DNA from: CAIVSN01 sp040383945
GTDB taxonomy: Bacteria > Patescibacteriota > Gracilibacteria > BD1-5 > UBA2023
Assembly (NCBI GenBank): GCA_040383945.1
Contig: JBEICN010000023.1
Location: 1 to 15,660, forward strand
DNA: 15,660 nt
Reading direction: 5' to 3'
The first letter of the stretch is position 1. The number at the start of each line of letters is the position of its first letter. The notes under the pieces were generated by a model that saw nothing but the letters and a program-made list of their open reading frames with translations, was not told the origin of the DNA and searched no databases. Below, one piece after another: positions 15,461 to 15,660 of the stretch. The position numbers and the translations under genes were made by a program.

Positions 15461-15658
15461 ATGGAAATTTCCTATGCATCAGATACGGAAGTTATTAGAT
15501 CAAAAAAAGAGCAAAGGCAAAAAAAACGTGGTAGGATAAGTGTGTCTAATACTACCCAGCCACGTTATGCACATACTATCCAAAGATACCATGAGTTACA
15601 AAGTATATTACTCAAAATGAGAAATCATTCTTGCTCGAATACGGGTCATTCAGCATAG
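15461..15658 (+). CDS. Small basic ORF, hypothetical
   Basis: This 65-residue ORF diverges from infB and ends in TAG two bases before the window edge. The product is Lys/Arg-rich near the N-terminus (RSKKEQRQKKRGR) and has one cysteine. There is no TGA, no membrane segment and no family that I recognise. A TAG stop lies directly before the ATG, so the start is fixed if the ORF is real. An extended -10 element just upstream and its position in an otherwise empty divergent region give mild support. It could equally be a chance ORF upstream of another gene to the right. Confidence 0.3.
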   Translation: MEISYASDTEVIRSKKEQRQKKRGRISVSNTTQPRYAHTIQRYHELQSILLKMRNHSCSNTGHSA

Positions 15659-15660
15659 AA

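Noticed and set aside
1..15660. CRISPR array, insertion sequence, tRNA or rRNA
   Set aside because: I saw no regularly spaced direct repeats, transposase frame with terminal repeats, cloverleaf or conserved rRNA segment. The repeats at 1-1230 are coding RCC1 blades.

Overview
The window reads as chromosomal DNA from a candidate-phyla-radiation bacterium that uses genetic code 25 (UGA = glycine), most likely a Gracilibacteria (BD1-5) member. With the standard code about half of the genes break into fragments. Reading TGA as glycine rejoins them into full-length proteins, and the TGA codons fall on invariant glycines (S12 before VCT, the RpoA C-terminal HhH, signal peptidase box E, RCC1 blades). 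I count 38 in-frame TGA codons in 13 genes, and every gene ends in TAA or TAG. CGA still reads as arginine at conserved sites (for example the S9 C-terminal SKR), which argues against the Absconditabacterales variant in which CGA is reported to be reassigned.

Left half (1-6137), envelope and secreted proteins. A plus-strand unit holds a 5'-truncated RCC1-repeat surface protein with a C-terminal DUF1554-like domain, a membrane-anchored protein with a strict 30-residue cysteine repeat, and signal peptidase I. A small membrane protein with its own promoter follows. Next come three pilin-like genes: one on the minus strand, and two overlapping ones on the plus strand (a canonical prepilin and a PilX/GspK-like protein).

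Right half (6144-15359), one long minus-strand gene series with very short spacers. In transcription order it is infB, a stand-alone CRP-type cyclic-nucleotide-binding-domain gene, infA, rpmJ, rpsM, rpsK, rpsD, rpoA, rplQ, rplM, rpsI, rpsL, rpsG, rpmA, a Rho-independent terminator, then ftsX. This joins genes that are usually in separate operons: infB, the alpha operon, rplM-rpsI, rpsL-rpsG (without fusA/tufA) and rpmA. A good promoter lies upstream of infB, and a second candidate lies upstream of infA. A small plus-strand ORF of unknown status diverges from infB at the right edge.

None of the starts has a recognisable Shine-Dalgarno sequence. UGA-glycine codons are scarce in the ribosomal protein genes and common in the surface genes. 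There is no gene-free stretch longer than 300 bases. I see no tRNA, rRNA, insertion sequence or CRISPR array.
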